A DNA stretch of 64,000 nt from Malus domestica (lineage: Eukaryota > Streptophyta > Magnoliopsida > Rosales > Rosaceae): assembly GCF_042453785.1 (NCBI RefSeq), contig NC_091670.1, positions 41,241,501-41,305,500 on the forward strand, in the 5' to 3' direction. Position numbers and translations under genes: made by a program. The notes below the pieces were generated by a model, which saw only the letters and a list, made by a program, of their open reading frames with translations, did not search any database and was not told the origin of the DNA. Within the stretch, counting starts at the first letter, position 1, and every line of letters begins with the position of its first letter. Below are positions 24,801 through 36,884 of the stretch, piece after piece.

Positions 24801-24956
24801 TGATTATTAGTATCCATGGTGACGGTGTTACGAATAGAGAGAGAGAGAGAGAGAGAGAGGATAAAATGGGACGGAAGAAAGAAACTAGAAGGGAGTGAGG
24901 TTATTAACTACATTGAGAAAAAATCAAAGAACAATATGGAATGTAAGAAAATGAAA

Positions 24957-24998
<42 letters not shown>

Positions 24999-25406
24999 AA
25001 TTGTATGAAGTGTATTTCAGACTTAATGAAATGGATCATCACAATTACAGAATTTTTGTACACACATACATCTAGCTTAAAGCTTCATTCTTACACTACT
25101 AACGACTAACTAATCTTTTTAACAACTTAATTAACAGCTTTAGTATGACATGACAGCCTCATTAACTAACCAATGTTGAGCTGTCATTTATTAACACTCA
25201 ACAAAGGCAACCTTGTTTCGTGTAAAAAATAAATAAAAAATTATTTCTGGTCGTTTGATCTGTGTGAACGGCCAAGATTCAAGGATCTGTCGTATCCTCA
25301 TAATTAAAGAGATGTGGAGATGATCCGGGTTCGGGGTGGGCATAATTATGATTATTTGATTTATAAATAAAATAAAATAAATAAAATAAAAAAGAGTTAA
25401 TTTGAC

Positions 25407-25606
25407 GGATTTGGATCCTCTCTGGATCCAAAGGATTTGAGCCTGCGGATCAAGTGATCTGGGCCGTCCAAATTTGATCAAACGACTACAATTATTATAA
25501 CTTTTAGAAGGGCCCCCTGTTTGTAGTCGTTTGATCAAATTTTGACGGCCCAGATCACTTGATTCGCAAGCTCAGAACAAGTGGATCCGAAAAGGATCCA
25601 AATCCC
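25407..25606. mobile_element. Foldback MITE, 200 bp, 8-bp duplication
   Basis: The ends GGATTTGGATCC and GGATCCAAATCCC are inverted repeats and most of the element folds into a hairpin. Both sides carry AATTTGAC (25399-25406 and 25607-25614). Segment A has the corresponding unoccupied sequence near 12985-13000. An 8-bp duplication fits a hAT-type MITE. Confidence 0.85.
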
Positions 25607-25762
25607 AATTTGACCACCTTTGAACTTTCCAAGTCATCCCCTAGCCGTAGAATGGTTGCCGCCAAAATATTTCGCCTAAAGTAGTGTTGCACATGTTGAA
25701 TATTTGTTGGATCGAAAATAATGCCTCTAGAATTTCATACATTTTTTTTTTGTGTTGAACGA

Positions 25763-25915
25763 TGTTATTTTCTCTAAGGGAAAGGGGATAAGCTTAATCT
25801 CACAATGAACTAGCAAGAATGTGGTTCAAATTAGCATTTGACAAGGATCAAACCTAAGACCTTTCACTTACAAGTGAAGAAAAATACTACTAAACTGTAG
25901 TACTAAATAGCTAAA
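25763..25915 (-). mobile_element. tRNA-derived SINE
   Basis: Read on the minus strand it contains an A-box-like stretch (in the inverse of 'aaaatactactaaactgtagtac') and a B-box-like 'ggtcttaggtttgatcc'. It ends in 'aacatcgttcaac' followed by a T-rich run. A better-preserved relative lies at 49777-49947 and fragments at 13143-13185 and 21140-21195. There is no coding capacity. Confidence 0.6.
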
Positions 25916-26627
25916 TTAAAAAAAATTTAAAAAAAACCCTCAATTGCAGCTAATGTGTCATAAAAGTAGTTTTACAATTACTTTAGTTAAAATAAGGTTT
26001 TCAATTGCACTGTTCAAATGAACAGTTACTTGACGTGGATTTTGAGCAATTTACAAAATTGCCACCGCCTCTTCAGTTTCAGATTGGAAATTTCGGTTAT
26101 TTACAAAATTGCCACCCCTTCAACTGTGCACGTATCGACCATCGTAGAAATGGTGGGGATGGAACACACTTCGTTTTCGCTTGCTTCCTGAAACTCGAAG
26201 CTCCGATTGCATCCTTAGGAGAGTTGGGGAACGGGTGTCCGTTGCAGAGAGATGATGGTACTAGCTGAACAAAGTTTCTCTCTCATCCCTAACGTGTGCA
26301 TGTCAGATCTCTGTCCCAAATCCTGGCCCAATAACACTTTAGAGGTAAAGTTCAACCTTCGTCCCGTTTAGTTCTTGTCCAGAGCGTAGATTAGATAAAG
26401 ATGAATCAGAAATGTCTCATGTATGTCTGTTCTCTGTGTAAGGTACCTCGATTGATGACGATGATATCGAAGAACAGCTCAAATCACAAATTCAAAGGCT
26501 GAAAATTCTGTGGATACCACATGATTCTCATATATCCAAAAGGTAAGGTAAAAATCTGACACCTCCTAAAATGATTTGACAAGTAAAATCTTATATATTA
26601 GGTTGTCTTCTCCCCCAATTTTAAAGG

Positions 26628-27209
26628 ATTATGATTCTCTCATCTCCTCTTTCCATCACCTTCTATCTCATCCTCTCACATGCTCTTCTTTTGTCTTTCT
26701 CTTGCTATAAAAAAATTAATATAAGTTGTTGACGTGTTTTAACCGTGACCGTTCAATTAGGAGGGAAGGAAAGATAAGGGGAAAAAAAAGAGGGGAGAGA
26801 ATCCTACTCTCAAGTAATAAATTAGTTATATCTTCCCTCCCCCTTCCATCCTATTCATTAAAGAAAAAGACTATTTACCCTATGCGATTTAGCCTCCATA
26901 CTTCTTACTCAACAAAAGAAAAAGAATTTTCTTTTAGTTCACAATTAAATCCCTATCTCTACAATTCCTTACTTTTGGTTGTAATTTCCAATGAATGCAA
27001 CCTTTGATACGTTCTTAATTGCCCTATTTACTTATTCTTGGTTTATTTAGCATGTTAATTATTTATATGGTCCTGAAGTTATCAGTGAGGGTTATGATTT
27101 CAAGAATTGTTTATATTCTATTGTCGTTTTTTTTTTATTGATTAAAAAGTAAACATATGATTTTATGATACTAATTTCAACTAGCCCACCCAAGAAAAAA
27201 TCCTAACTC
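26628..27209. other. Gene-free spacer with a decayed foldback
   Basis: About 26630-26815 has imperfectly inverted ends ('gattctctcatctcc' versus 'ggggagagaatcctac') and an internal 'gttgacgtgttttaaccgtgacc', similar to the 219-bp MITE at 13739. It is probably an old relative. The remainder shows nothing identifiable. Confidence 0.4.
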
Positions 27210-28049
27210 TACTATTGGTTGAGTTGTGAGGATCGGTGGTGCATCGAAGAGAGACAGAGAGACGCAGAGCTACCTACGTCACTCCAGTCCCCAAAAAAAA
27301 ACACTTTCTTTATATTTTATTATGTCTCCTTCTATGAAATTTTGTAATAAGGTAAGCTTGTCATTAAAACTTTCATTATAAAGAAAAAAGATCCGGCAAC
27401 CGTTCATATTACATCGGGCTGTCAGTTTTCGTTAAGTATATTTATATTTATTTTAAATTTTAAAATAATTTATGACCGTACGAAGTACGATAAACGGTCA
27501 TAATCATAGGATCTCTAAGATCTCGCTGGATCCTTTTCCTATTATAAAGTGGGTGGAATAATAGACAATAAGCGGCGAGATCTCTTTTCTACGGTTTGAC
27601 AGACCCTTAAATCCTGGTTGTTCACACAAATCGAACGACCATAAATAAATCAAGAAAACGACGCAGCACCACCATTTTCTTCTATTCACTTATGCTCTCT
27701 CCTTTTTCTTTTTTCTTTTTTAATTTTCTTTTGGGGCTAAGCATAGTTCACAAAATATTATGCTCTCTCCTCTTTCTATTTTTGTTCACTGCCTCCTTCT
27801 TCAACCTTCTTCCTGGATTTTGTTATCATTAATTCCATGGAGTTCTTATAAGAAAAAAAATGCAAAAATAGTTCTTGGTTTTTTTTATAAATTTTTTTTT
27901 TCAGAACCTAGACATGAAGAGAGGCAGGGAAAACTTCTAATAGCATATCGGTGGCAAATTGCAATCAAAGGGGAAAAATAAAGAGATTAGAAAGAAAAAC
28001 AGTGAATTATGAGTCTTGATTACTGATGTCCATGGCGATGGTGCTATGA

Positions 28050-28094
<45 letters not shown>

Positions 28095-28740
28095 ATAAAA
28101 CGGAACGGAAGGAAGAAACTAGAAAGGGTGGTTTACCCAAAAAAACTAGAAAGGGGTGAGGCTATTAACTACATTGAGAAAGAATCAAAGAGAAATAAGA
28201 AATGTAGGAAAATGGAGGACTTGAGAGAGAAACAATTGAGAGAGAGAGAGAGAGTAAATTGTATAAAGTGTATTTAAGACTTAATGAAATGGATCATCAA
28301 AATTACAGAGTTTTTGTACACACATATATCTAGATTAAGGATTCATTCTTACACTTCTAACTAATAACTAATTTTTTTAACAATCTAACCGCTTTAGTAT
28401 GACATGGCAATCTCACTAACTAATTAATGTTGAGCTGTCACGACACTCAATAGAGGCAATCTCGTTTGATGTGAATTTTTTTTTAATTTTATTTATGATC
28501 GTTTGATCTGTGTGAACGATCAAGATTCAAGAATCCGTTGGATCCGCATAATTAAAGAGACCTGAAGATGATCTGAGTCCGGGGTGGGCATATTATGATT
28601 ATTTTATTTATAAAAAAAAAAGTCATTTAATTTGACAACCTTTGAACTTTCCAAGTCGGGAACTTGCCGAAGAATGGTTGCCGCCATAATATTTCGCTAA
28701 GGTAGTGTTGCACATGTTGAATATTTGTTGCTGTAAGTTT
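27210..28740. repeat. Segment F: third partial duplicate
   Basis: It matches 11765-13080 (A) and 24310-25700 (C), including the same GA tracts and 'ggtagtgttgcacatgttgaat'. It carries a private MITE (27384-27540). Homology stops near 28740, about 700 bp from the 3' end of the terpene synthase gene. Confidence 0.8.
27384..27540. mobile_element. MULE-type MITE, 157 bp, 9-bp duplication
   Basis: It is flanked by the perfect 9-bp duplication ATTATAAAG (27375-27383 and 27541-27549). Copies A and C lack it at the matching place (..attaaaacgtgtgtgg). Its interior (cgttaagtat..ttatatttattttaaat..cgtacgaagtacgataaacg) relates it to the elements at 9813-10045 and 35312-35495. Confidence 0.8.
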
Positions 28741-29434
28741 GTAATTTTATTTCCTACTTGATGCAAAGGATTGTGACTCAAGTGAACAAATTCAGTGTTT
28801 TATGGATATAATTTGGTTCTTTTTATACATAATATTACCAAGGCCTAGAAATTTTTCTTGAAGGAATATGCAAATGTGTTTTCCACATCTTGGCCTGCAA
28901 TTTATGTGAAGGGGTATTAATGTGTGTTATTTGCTTTGGTAAGATGTGTGTTATTTGCATTGGTGTTGGTAAGATATGTGTTATCTGCATTGGTACATTT
29001 GAGGGTGTGATTCACTTCTTACCTCCTTTTTAGCGCATATTTCTGTGCAAATTATTCATGCCTATTATGACTAATACATTCAATTCCCGCAACGAAGCAT
29101 GCACGGGTTTTCTAATGATTTCTAAAGTTGTTCACATCAATAATTAAAAACTGTGAGGGTTAACTTACTTTTTTTCCTTTCCAAAAAGTGGACTGTCTTT
29201 TTATGAAATCTTATTTGCACGACTTTATGATAAAAAATGTATGAGAATCATAAACTTCTATTCTTTATTTCATCGGAGGACAGCCAAACAAGGTAAAACA
29301 CACCATCTCCCAAAACTAACAAGGAGAGCAAGAACAAAGGCGCTCCTGAATCCAAACTATAATTTGAGCATTGCGATTAAACAAACTTTGCATATGGTCT
29401 CTGGCGGCCTTTTGCCTTCTCCAGATTGATCAAT
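28741..29434. other. 3' flank of the TPS-g gene; no other gene
   Basis: AT-rich sequence with a short imperfect repeat ('gtgtgttatttgc..ttggt' near 28921, 28944 and 28975). It must contain the 3' UTR and polyadenylation site of the minus-strand terpene synthase ending at 29435. I cannot place the cleavage site. Confidence 0.45.
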
Positions 29435-32384
29435 CTATGCTTGGCTGCGCTGGTTGCTTAAGCCTTGCGCAAGAAAACTATCAGAAAGCAGCGACTTCAT
29501 ATTCTCCTCGAGGCTTGGAAGGCTATGTTGAGAATTATAATCATACATCAATGGGACCATTCTAGCAACATTAAGAGCAAGTTTTGTAAAAGATGCTGAA
29601 AATGGATTTGATGCAGACAAACATTCTTTGTTGAGGAACTTCCATTCTTCCGAAATCCTATGGACAACGAATGCTCGTGCATCTTCGTCTGAACAACCTT
29701 GATTTTCATTCACGTAACACGCTATGTATGAACCATCATTTCCATCTTGGTCCTCATCCTGCAATTAATCCAGAAAATATCCTTACAATACTATATCTTT
29801 TATAAACAAGTGCTAAATGTAACTCAAACTAACCATATCAAAATACAAGTATGAACCTTGGCACTTCCAAAGTCATCCCATAGCCGAAGAATTGTTGCGG
29901 TTGAAGATATAATGCTAGATATGTTGATGTTGTCCACAATACGTACGGTTTCCTTGCTTATACCTTGACCCAGTAAGAAGAATGCATGTGTTAGAACCAC
30001 AGGCACCCCTGAACTGATGAACCCGTTGTTCAAGTACTCTTCACTGTTTGGCAAGTGCCCGCAACTAAACCATCGCGCTTCTAGTAGGAACGCTTTGCAT
30101 AATGTTGCCCACTGCATGCATGCAGTACTATAATATTAACAATAATTCCAAATCTGAACTGCAATGGTTAAGTCATTGAATCGAAGTTAACTTATATACC
30201 GATTTTTTAAGGGACTCTAGAGGGTTCCATCCATGCCTTTTGTGCACAATGTAGCTGGTTTCATTGGTAATGTCATAAAGAGCCTTAAAACATATCTTCA
30301 TGTAATTCGGTAGTTCACCAGTTGCATCAATATCCCATCTGCAAATAATTAAGTACATGCGTTATTGTCAGTGCAAGTGACTATGAATTAGACCGCTGAT
30401 AGTCATGCATGATTCAAATTCACAATCTAGCAACATAATCAAATTTTATTTGCACACTAGTGTAACATGTAGGATATCATAAAACCACACAAGTACACGA
30501 ACCTCTCAACTGCAGCTGTGAAGAGAATGAGTTCATCGAGGGTGCCCTGAACATCAAAAATATCGTCAATTATGTAGACAAGAGAGATCGATTTTGTGAG
30601 TTCAACCCTTTCCTCTGATAAGCTTGGATCTGCAAGGCATGTCATCGGCCACGTATACCATTTAATTGGCTGGTCTCTCACGAACTTCAACTCCTTAGTC
30701 AAGCCTAGTTCTTTCCACCACCTAATTATTACAATGAAAAATATTTTCATTAATTAAAATGGAGTACTAACTTCAAATCAGTGTCTTTTGATCTGAACTC
30801 ACTTGGATACTTGTTGAACTTCATTTCGGATTAGAGATTCAACCATGTTGAACTCTAGTTTTGCTAGCTCCCGCAAAACATTGACCCATTTCTGCTTTCC
30901 TTCGAAATTATTTAAGAAGTTCTTAGCCCTGAATCTTGTCAAGCTCTTGTGATAAGGATGCTCTAATGAGTACGCGACTGCTGAAGCTTGATGATCATCG
31001 AGATTGTTTTTCATCCAATCTGTGAGAAGCTGGTGGCTTCGCCTTCCAGCTTCATCAAGTGTCTCTTCCCCTGGGAAACTCAAATGAGACGCTTCATATA
31101 ATCCCACTAGTCCGCTTATGTCGACTTTGAATTCCTCGTTGTTCTTGAACTTATTAAATGCATCTGTTAATCACAAGGAAAATTAATTACTTTGTAGTAA
31201 TGGTAACATTAACTTCAGAGTAATATTAGACATACCAAATTTTTAAACCAAATTTGACATTTGTATCAGCAAACAAACAAATAAATGTTCACTTGGTCGT
31301 TTTTATAAAATAACATTTTGCAGTAAAGTTAGGACAAAAAGAGAATTGAGACCAACCTGTGGTTACATGATAACCTTGCTGTCTCAGTAGTCGAAAACGA
31401 AGTGAAACCACACCAAGTTCATCACTGCCTTCATCGCCAGAAGCTCTCGTACATTGCTTTTTTAAAATTGCTTCAATCTCCTCTTGGAAATGATAGTCAA
31501 CGCCTAGGCGTTGCATGGCGTCAACCGCAATCAATTGTTCATTTTCTCCGATATTTGCGAGTGCCTCCTTCAATTCCTTCAATTTCTTTGCATGGCGAAC
31601 CTGAAGGTCGCCCTAAAAGGGGAAACATTGAACTTAGCATGATAAGCAAACACCAGACTGAAATTACATGGTAAAAAAATAAAGGTGAATTGTTAATTTA
31701 GTCTCTGAATTATCATTTGAGTGAAAATTAGTCCATATACTAGTTTTTTTTTTAAATCAGTCTATGAATTATAAAAATCTGTCAATTACATGCTTAATAT
31801 TAGATACGAAGCTACTATATTCAATTTTCCGTCAATTTAAGTCACGTTACTTGCATGTGATACACATTTGAGGGTAGATTGATAATTTTTCATAAAGAAA
31901 TACTGTATAGAGTTAACTTTGGAGGGTAAATTAGACGTTACATTCGCAACCTATATGAAATGTTAAGGGCTTATAGGCGAGAAAATAACAGTATTACACT
32001 CTAAAGTAATAAGTGACTTAAGTTGAATAAAAATTGGATAAAATAGCTTTGAATATAATAATATGGATGATATTAGCAATTTTTAATCAATTTAGGGACT
32101 TATTTTACTGAAAAAATAATTCATGGACCTAATTTTCTTTAAGATGATAGTTTTAGGACTAAATTGGCACTTCATCCTAAAAGAAAAGGAGAGAGAAGAT
32201 AGTGTGTGGAGTAATTAAGTTACCAAGTAGGGTTAGTTTTGGTACATGTGTAGTGGACTGTGGAGCAATTTGGACACTTAACATATGTGTATATAAAATA
32301 TATATATGTTGGGTTATTATTTTTGGAACTTACAATAACTTGTCCCTTGGAGGAAGCAGAGTGAGCTTGAAGGAAGTGTGCCAT
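29435..32384 (-). CDS. Terpene synthase, TPS-g type (linalool/nerolidol synthase-like), 7 exons, 534 aa
   Basis: Exons: 32384-32334, 31612-31357, 31163-30803, 30721-30503, 30338-30200, 30111-29857 and 29758-29435. All have GT..AG borders and matching phases, giving an uninterrupted frame to TAG at 29437-29435. The class I metal-binding motifs are present: DDIFD (exon 4) and DDFGSAKDE (end of exon 6 into exon 7, the NSE/DTE motif). The N-terminal RRx8W is absent, and the residue after 'VRD' is Q rather than R in the RxR position. Both are marks of the TPS-g subfamily, whose members make acyclic alcohols such as linalool or nerolidol from GPP/FPP. The first exon gives only 17 residues and no convincing plastid transit peptide, which would favour a cytosolic FPP-using enzyme, but exon 1 is the least certain part. 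Product specificity cannot be read from sequence. Confidence 0.87.
31684..32177. mobile_element. MITE-like foldback in intron 1 of the TPS-g gene
   Basis: The left end (ggtgaattgttaatttagtc..gaaaattagtccat) and right end (inverse of ggatgaagtgccaatttagtcc..aaaattaggtccat) are ~55-bp imperfect inverted repeats. It fills most of the 721-bp first intron. TAAA flanks both sides, too short and A-rich to be firm evidence of duplication. Confidence 0.6.
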
Positions 32385-32479
32385 TTTCTACAAGAAAGAA
32401 ATTAAGAAATTCCAGTTCTGGATGAGATATACTTGTTGGGAGTGAACTGAGGTGATCAGCTCATGGTGATTCCTAGTGA

Positions 32480-32488
32480 ATTTATAGG
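32480..32488 (-). promoter_or_regulatory. Probable TATA box of the TPS-g gene
   Basis: On the minus strand 'ctataaatt' lies about 95-105 bp upstream of the chosen start codon (32384), a normal plant distance. It supports the short first exon as the true gene start. Confidence 0.5.
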
Positions 32489-34597
32489 GCAATATCTCTT
32501 GGCATCCAATGCAATGGCGAAAGCATGAGGAACGTTTTGCACACTTTAGTGGTGGGATCAATATGTACGATGATGAAGTTGAGTACTTGAGCTCGATTGA
32601 TGCATATTTTTATCTTAACAGTACACAACGTTTTGCACACTTTATTGTTGAAGAAATAAGATAGTTTAATTCGTCTCAGCATATTTTAGACCGTTGATTT
32701 ACTTTTTGAGAATTTTCTATAGGGAACTGTTATTAACAATCTAAAATTTCATTCTACACTTCTTACAAGTGTATTTTTCTTTTTAATTATAAAAAGTTTG
32801 GAGTGCAAAATAAGATTTTTGGAATGCCAATAACAATTTCCTTTTCTATATACTAAAACTCGGTTCAAAAAACATTGTTCACCAACCGTAAAATGACAAA
32901 ATGGCCCTCCACCAGCTCTCCATTGCCCGTTCTTTTTCCTCCCTAGCATAGTGGAATGACGCCTTTGTCCACACTGCCCACGTGTCGATCATCATCCAAT
33001 GCTCTGCTTCGACTACATCTTCTTGACACTTCCTTCCATTTTCACTTCTTCGTATCTATTTTTTGACATTTGCTGTAGCATTTAGCCAACAACCTAAGTT
33101 ATATGCTTAACCATTGTAGCTCCCATTTTTAACCGTACTTAGGGGAGGGGGCTCATCAGATTTTGGTGGTCAACAATGCATCTAACCTCCCTGACCGTCC
33201 CTGAAATTCCATTTCAATCTCACTTTTATCTTTTGAAACTCAAATTTCGCCCACTCCTTTTCAAAAGAGTAGCAAAAAATAAGCCTAGAAATGTTTAAGA
33301 CTTCACTAAACTCTTTACCTTCTAGCGGACGACAGCCACATAAAACCAAAACCTATCCACACCAACAATTCTTAGATATACACATAAGCACATGAAATTA
33401 ACTGTAATTTTACATATTTCAGCTATTTAAAGCTGTTGGGACTTTATTTCAGAAAAAAGATGGCCAGTGGATGAAGATTGAAGAAGCCTCCTCTTCTTTT
33501 TTTTCCTTCTTTTTTTTTCAATATATGTGGCACCATTTGGTTGGATGTGTTGATCTTATACTTATGTCATGTCTATGATGAGTGAGTTTCATTCATATCA
33601 CATAAGTAAACTTAACGAATATGTAACAGACATGATAAAAATCAAGCAAAAATGGAACGAAATTTAGTTCCAAGGTATTAAATAGAAAAATTTGAATTTA
33701 ATGGGAAAATAAGATTAAAATCAAGTTTTAGGTGGCATAGGAAAAATAAAAATGTTGTTGTTTCATTTAAAACTCAGTCAATAGTTAATACAGTTACACA
33801 TCAATGGTAGGGATGAGCATTGGACAAACATAGTGGGATTGGAGTTGGGCAATCCATGTCCATTAAACAAACGATGAATGAGGACCATTACCCAAAAAAT
33901 CCATTTATACATTTAATGGAGACCCGCCGTCATTCCTACACAACCCATTCCCACCGAGAGAAGATGAGCGAGACAGACCACAAATGCTACTCAAGTATGA
34001 TTTTTTATGGAATTTTTAATTTTCGTGTTATCATTATAAAATGTTATCTTAACATTGTAAAACATTTGTCTCACTTTTAAGACCAAACTCAATCCTGGGT
34101 TAAATGCTATTTTGTAGGTTTTATTCCCCCCTCAAACTCAACCCAACCCATGTTAAATATGTGGGCTAAAAGCTAAAAGTCAAACAAAGCCAAATTCCCT
34201 CTAGAATTTAGCCCAGAAAATGGTGTGGACCACCAGAAAGACCTCACCCACATGGACATGTCTCCTATGATTTATTGAATCCAACAGTTGAGATCGAATA
34301 TAATCAAATCTAACGGTAAAAAAAAAAGATCTAATGGCCTAAATTTAAACCTAACGGTAAAATAATTAAAAAGATTATTTAACTCAAAATTCACCCAAAT
34401 TTAGTGATTTTTCAATATTTATCGGAATTTAAATATTTTTAGGTTAAAATGTTCATAAAATTAAATTATGTTAGTGTAAATAATTTAATAAAAATTTAGG
34501 CCAAAAGGGTTGGAGCAGAAAAACTGTTTTTGAGCTAAAACCTAAATTTTATGGACTAAAAATTTTAGGTTTTAGCCCAAGGGTTGGAGATGGTCTA
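32489..34597. other. Upstream region of the TPS-g gene; gene-free
   Basis: No coding region is supported. 'aacgttttgcacacttta' occurs twice (about 32532 and 32627) about 95 bp apart. About 34161-34590 is a MITE (separate entry). About 33570-33800 resembles the sequence near 4230-4440, showing again the ancestral segment seen at the left of the window. A frame at 33820-34080 has no recognisable domain. Confidence 0.5.
34161..34590. mobile_element. MITE-like element with 'gggctaaa' termini
   Basis: The left end 'tgggctaaaagctaaaag' is inverted at the right end ('ctaaaattttaggttttagccca', about 34555-34580). The interior is AT-rich and non-coding. Similar gggctaaa-ended elements are common in plant genomes. 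The flanking duplication is not clear. Confidence 0.45.
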
Positions 34598-35311
34598 AGA
34601 GAGTCCCTTAACATTTCTCTAGAATAAAACACCCATGGATATAAGCCAAGGGACAAAATGACCATCCCTAATCAATTGTCATTCTCTTTCTTTCTTCTTA
34701 TAGTTCCTTAATATTCTACTGAGAAAAAAGTTTTAATGCTCCATTTTGATGACTCTTCTTTTCTTCCTTTTGTTTATATGTACTCTCCCTTACGTTTTGT
34801 CTTGTTAAAAGAGATTATTAAAGACGGAAGATCATTAGCACTTTAGTTAGCAAGTTAGCTAGGGTGGTTGTTCATTAGTGGATTCCCTTCTTTGTTTTTT
34901 TTTTTTTTCAGCTGAAAGCATATATACACTCAGTCATGATAGCAATACTGAAAATCAAATTGGATAGAAGATGATGAATTAGGCGAACTGAACTACACAT
35001 AAAAGCATAATCGTTGAACTACATTTGTACTCTTACTCTCTTCCGCTAAAGCGAGTAGAACGAAATTTCTTAGCAATTTACTCTAAACTACTCAAGTTTC
35101 ATGAGCAACAACAAATGAACTGTTTAATTTGTGTCTTGTGACTGGCGTGACCTTCATTAAAAAGGAAAAGAAGGTGTGAAGAAATATCATGATCAAATAT
35201 ATACCACAATTCTTTATTAAGTACTACCAAAACAAAATTTGGAACTTCGAATATTTATTACTGTTGGGAATCACACATCATATTCATTTCATACTTGTGG
35301 TCCTCAGATAT

Positions 35312-35495
35312 GAGAGAGGATCCTCGCCGGATCCTCTAATCACATTCATTCATCGTACATCGTGCGATCAGTTTTCATCAGGTTTTATTTATATTCAATT
35401 TTAAATATAAAAAATTACAAAGATTTCTGACTGCAGTACAATGAATGAATATGATTAGAGGATTCTCGGAATCCTTACAAAGAGGATCCTCATTC
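35312..35495. mobile_element. MULE-type MITE, 184 bp
   Basis: The termini are inverted (gagagaggatcc.. versus ..ggatcctcattc). A 9-bp duplication with one mismatch, CTCAGATAT/CTTAGATAT (35303-35311 and 35496-35504), flanks it. The same place is unoccupied in copies A (near 7335), B and C. Unit E (38.33 kb) has diverged there. Confidence 0.75.
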
Positions 35496-36684
35496 CTTAG
35501 ATATTATCACGATGCATGTGTACGAGATTCACGTGGAACCCTAATTCTATGTGGCCACTTCTTTTGCCATTTTGTATGCCGCGGGAAACTCGGCAAGACT
35601 TTCAACAAAAACGAGTGGATCACAGTACAACTTCTGTAACTTTCGTTGTTGTTTTTTTCTTAATTGAATGACTAGTGAGTTGTGACTACTTACCAAGAAC
35701 TACAACCCTAAACCTTTACTCTGTGAAACTTTCATTGTTTTTGTTAAACATTCATTACGACCCCCGACAGTGAAAGTTACATTGATATTCCATTGCATGC
35801 ATCTTCTTTCTTCACGTATAGCCGTTGAATTATAAGTAAACATAAATAAAAAGATTGAAATAAGACTATAATTAGCCACAGAGTTGTTGGCTCTATTATG
35901 TAGTGGTTGACATGCTTGTCCGCATGAACCTCGCCAGGCTTATGTCTGGCATGTGGGGAATCTGTTTGGGGCATGGGGCTTCAGTCGCACAGCCTACACA
36001 CATTGTTCGGTCCATAACGAATTAATCCGGGGTTAATTTTTTGAGAGTATTTGAGTCAAAGAATTTTTTTTTCCCAAAGCTTGTTTTAACCCAGTAATTA
36101 AAAATGGTTTGGATGAGATTTAAAGTTTAAAGTTTAAACTTTATCCTAACCATTGCAAATGGTCTTAGTGATGTTATTAGTCTAAAAGCAGGTTTCTTTT
36201 ATTTCTATGACATATGTTACTAGCTAGACTTGATGCACAGAGTAAGAATGAAAATTATGAAGTCAAGAAATTGAATGGAGAACAAATTCAAGATGATGCT
36301 GAATTGCTGACAGATGCGTTGTATACACGGGGTGGGTTGGGTTGAGTTTGTGCTATCAATTTTGATTGGGTTGAATTGTCTTTAGGCGTTCCTTAGATGA
36401 TCATCGTTGTAACTGCAGCTTCTTAAAATAAAAATAAAAAGAAGACTATCGTTTTAAGCAAATATAACAAAAAATTGAATGAATATAATATGCTATTTGA
36501 AGCTGTTCGAACCATTAAATGAGGTTGGAAAATAGTTTTTAAAACTAAAAATGGATACACTAATCCAAAATTCAAGCCAGAACATTACCAAAATATCCTA
36601 TATGAACTTTAATTAGACATTTACAATGTGGCGAAAATTTGCTAAACCCATTAAAAATCAAGTGTTATTTTATTTATTTTTTAG

Positions 36685-36833
36685 GAAAACTAATGAAAAA
36701 TGCTTGAAAACTTTGAGTTTTAACAATAAAGACAAAATAAATGATAAAGTGAATAGTATTATAATTGATTTTTTAATATAAAAATAAGATTTTTCGTTAA
36801 AGTGAACAGTATCGGAATATTTTTTTTTAAAGT
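36685..36833. repeat. Inverted copy of the ~150-bp repeat seen at 11026-11175
   Basis: The sequence from 'ggaaaactaatgaaaaatgc' to 'gttaaagtgaacagtatcgg' is the reverse complement of the block near 11.1 kb. Unit E lacks it at the matching place (39480-39500), so it inserted after the D/E duplication or was lost from E. Confidence 0.65.
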
Positions 36834-36884
36834 TCCCTTATATTTTTTGGTTAAAATTTGATAATTTTTTGCGACATCTTTCCC

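Larger units (their letters stand above)
21881..26627. repeat. Segment C: large duplicate without the hAT, Cassandra and MULE insertions
   Basis: This runs collinear with segment A (from about 7160 to 19745) but is far shorter because it lacks the nested transposons. It acts as the reference for empty sites: hAT 1.1 kb at ~22900, Cassandra at ~23288, the Harbinger-like element at ~23565, the 219-bp MITE at ~26504 and hAT 5.45 kb at ~26515. It has its own insertions at 25407-25606 and probably 25763-25915. A poly-C run lies at 23730-23741. Frames across it are not conserved with A. Confidence 0.85.

Noticed and set aside
33820..34080. 86-codon frame
   Set aside because: No recognisable domain, lies in a TE-rich intergenic stretch, and is not supported by splice or promoter signals.
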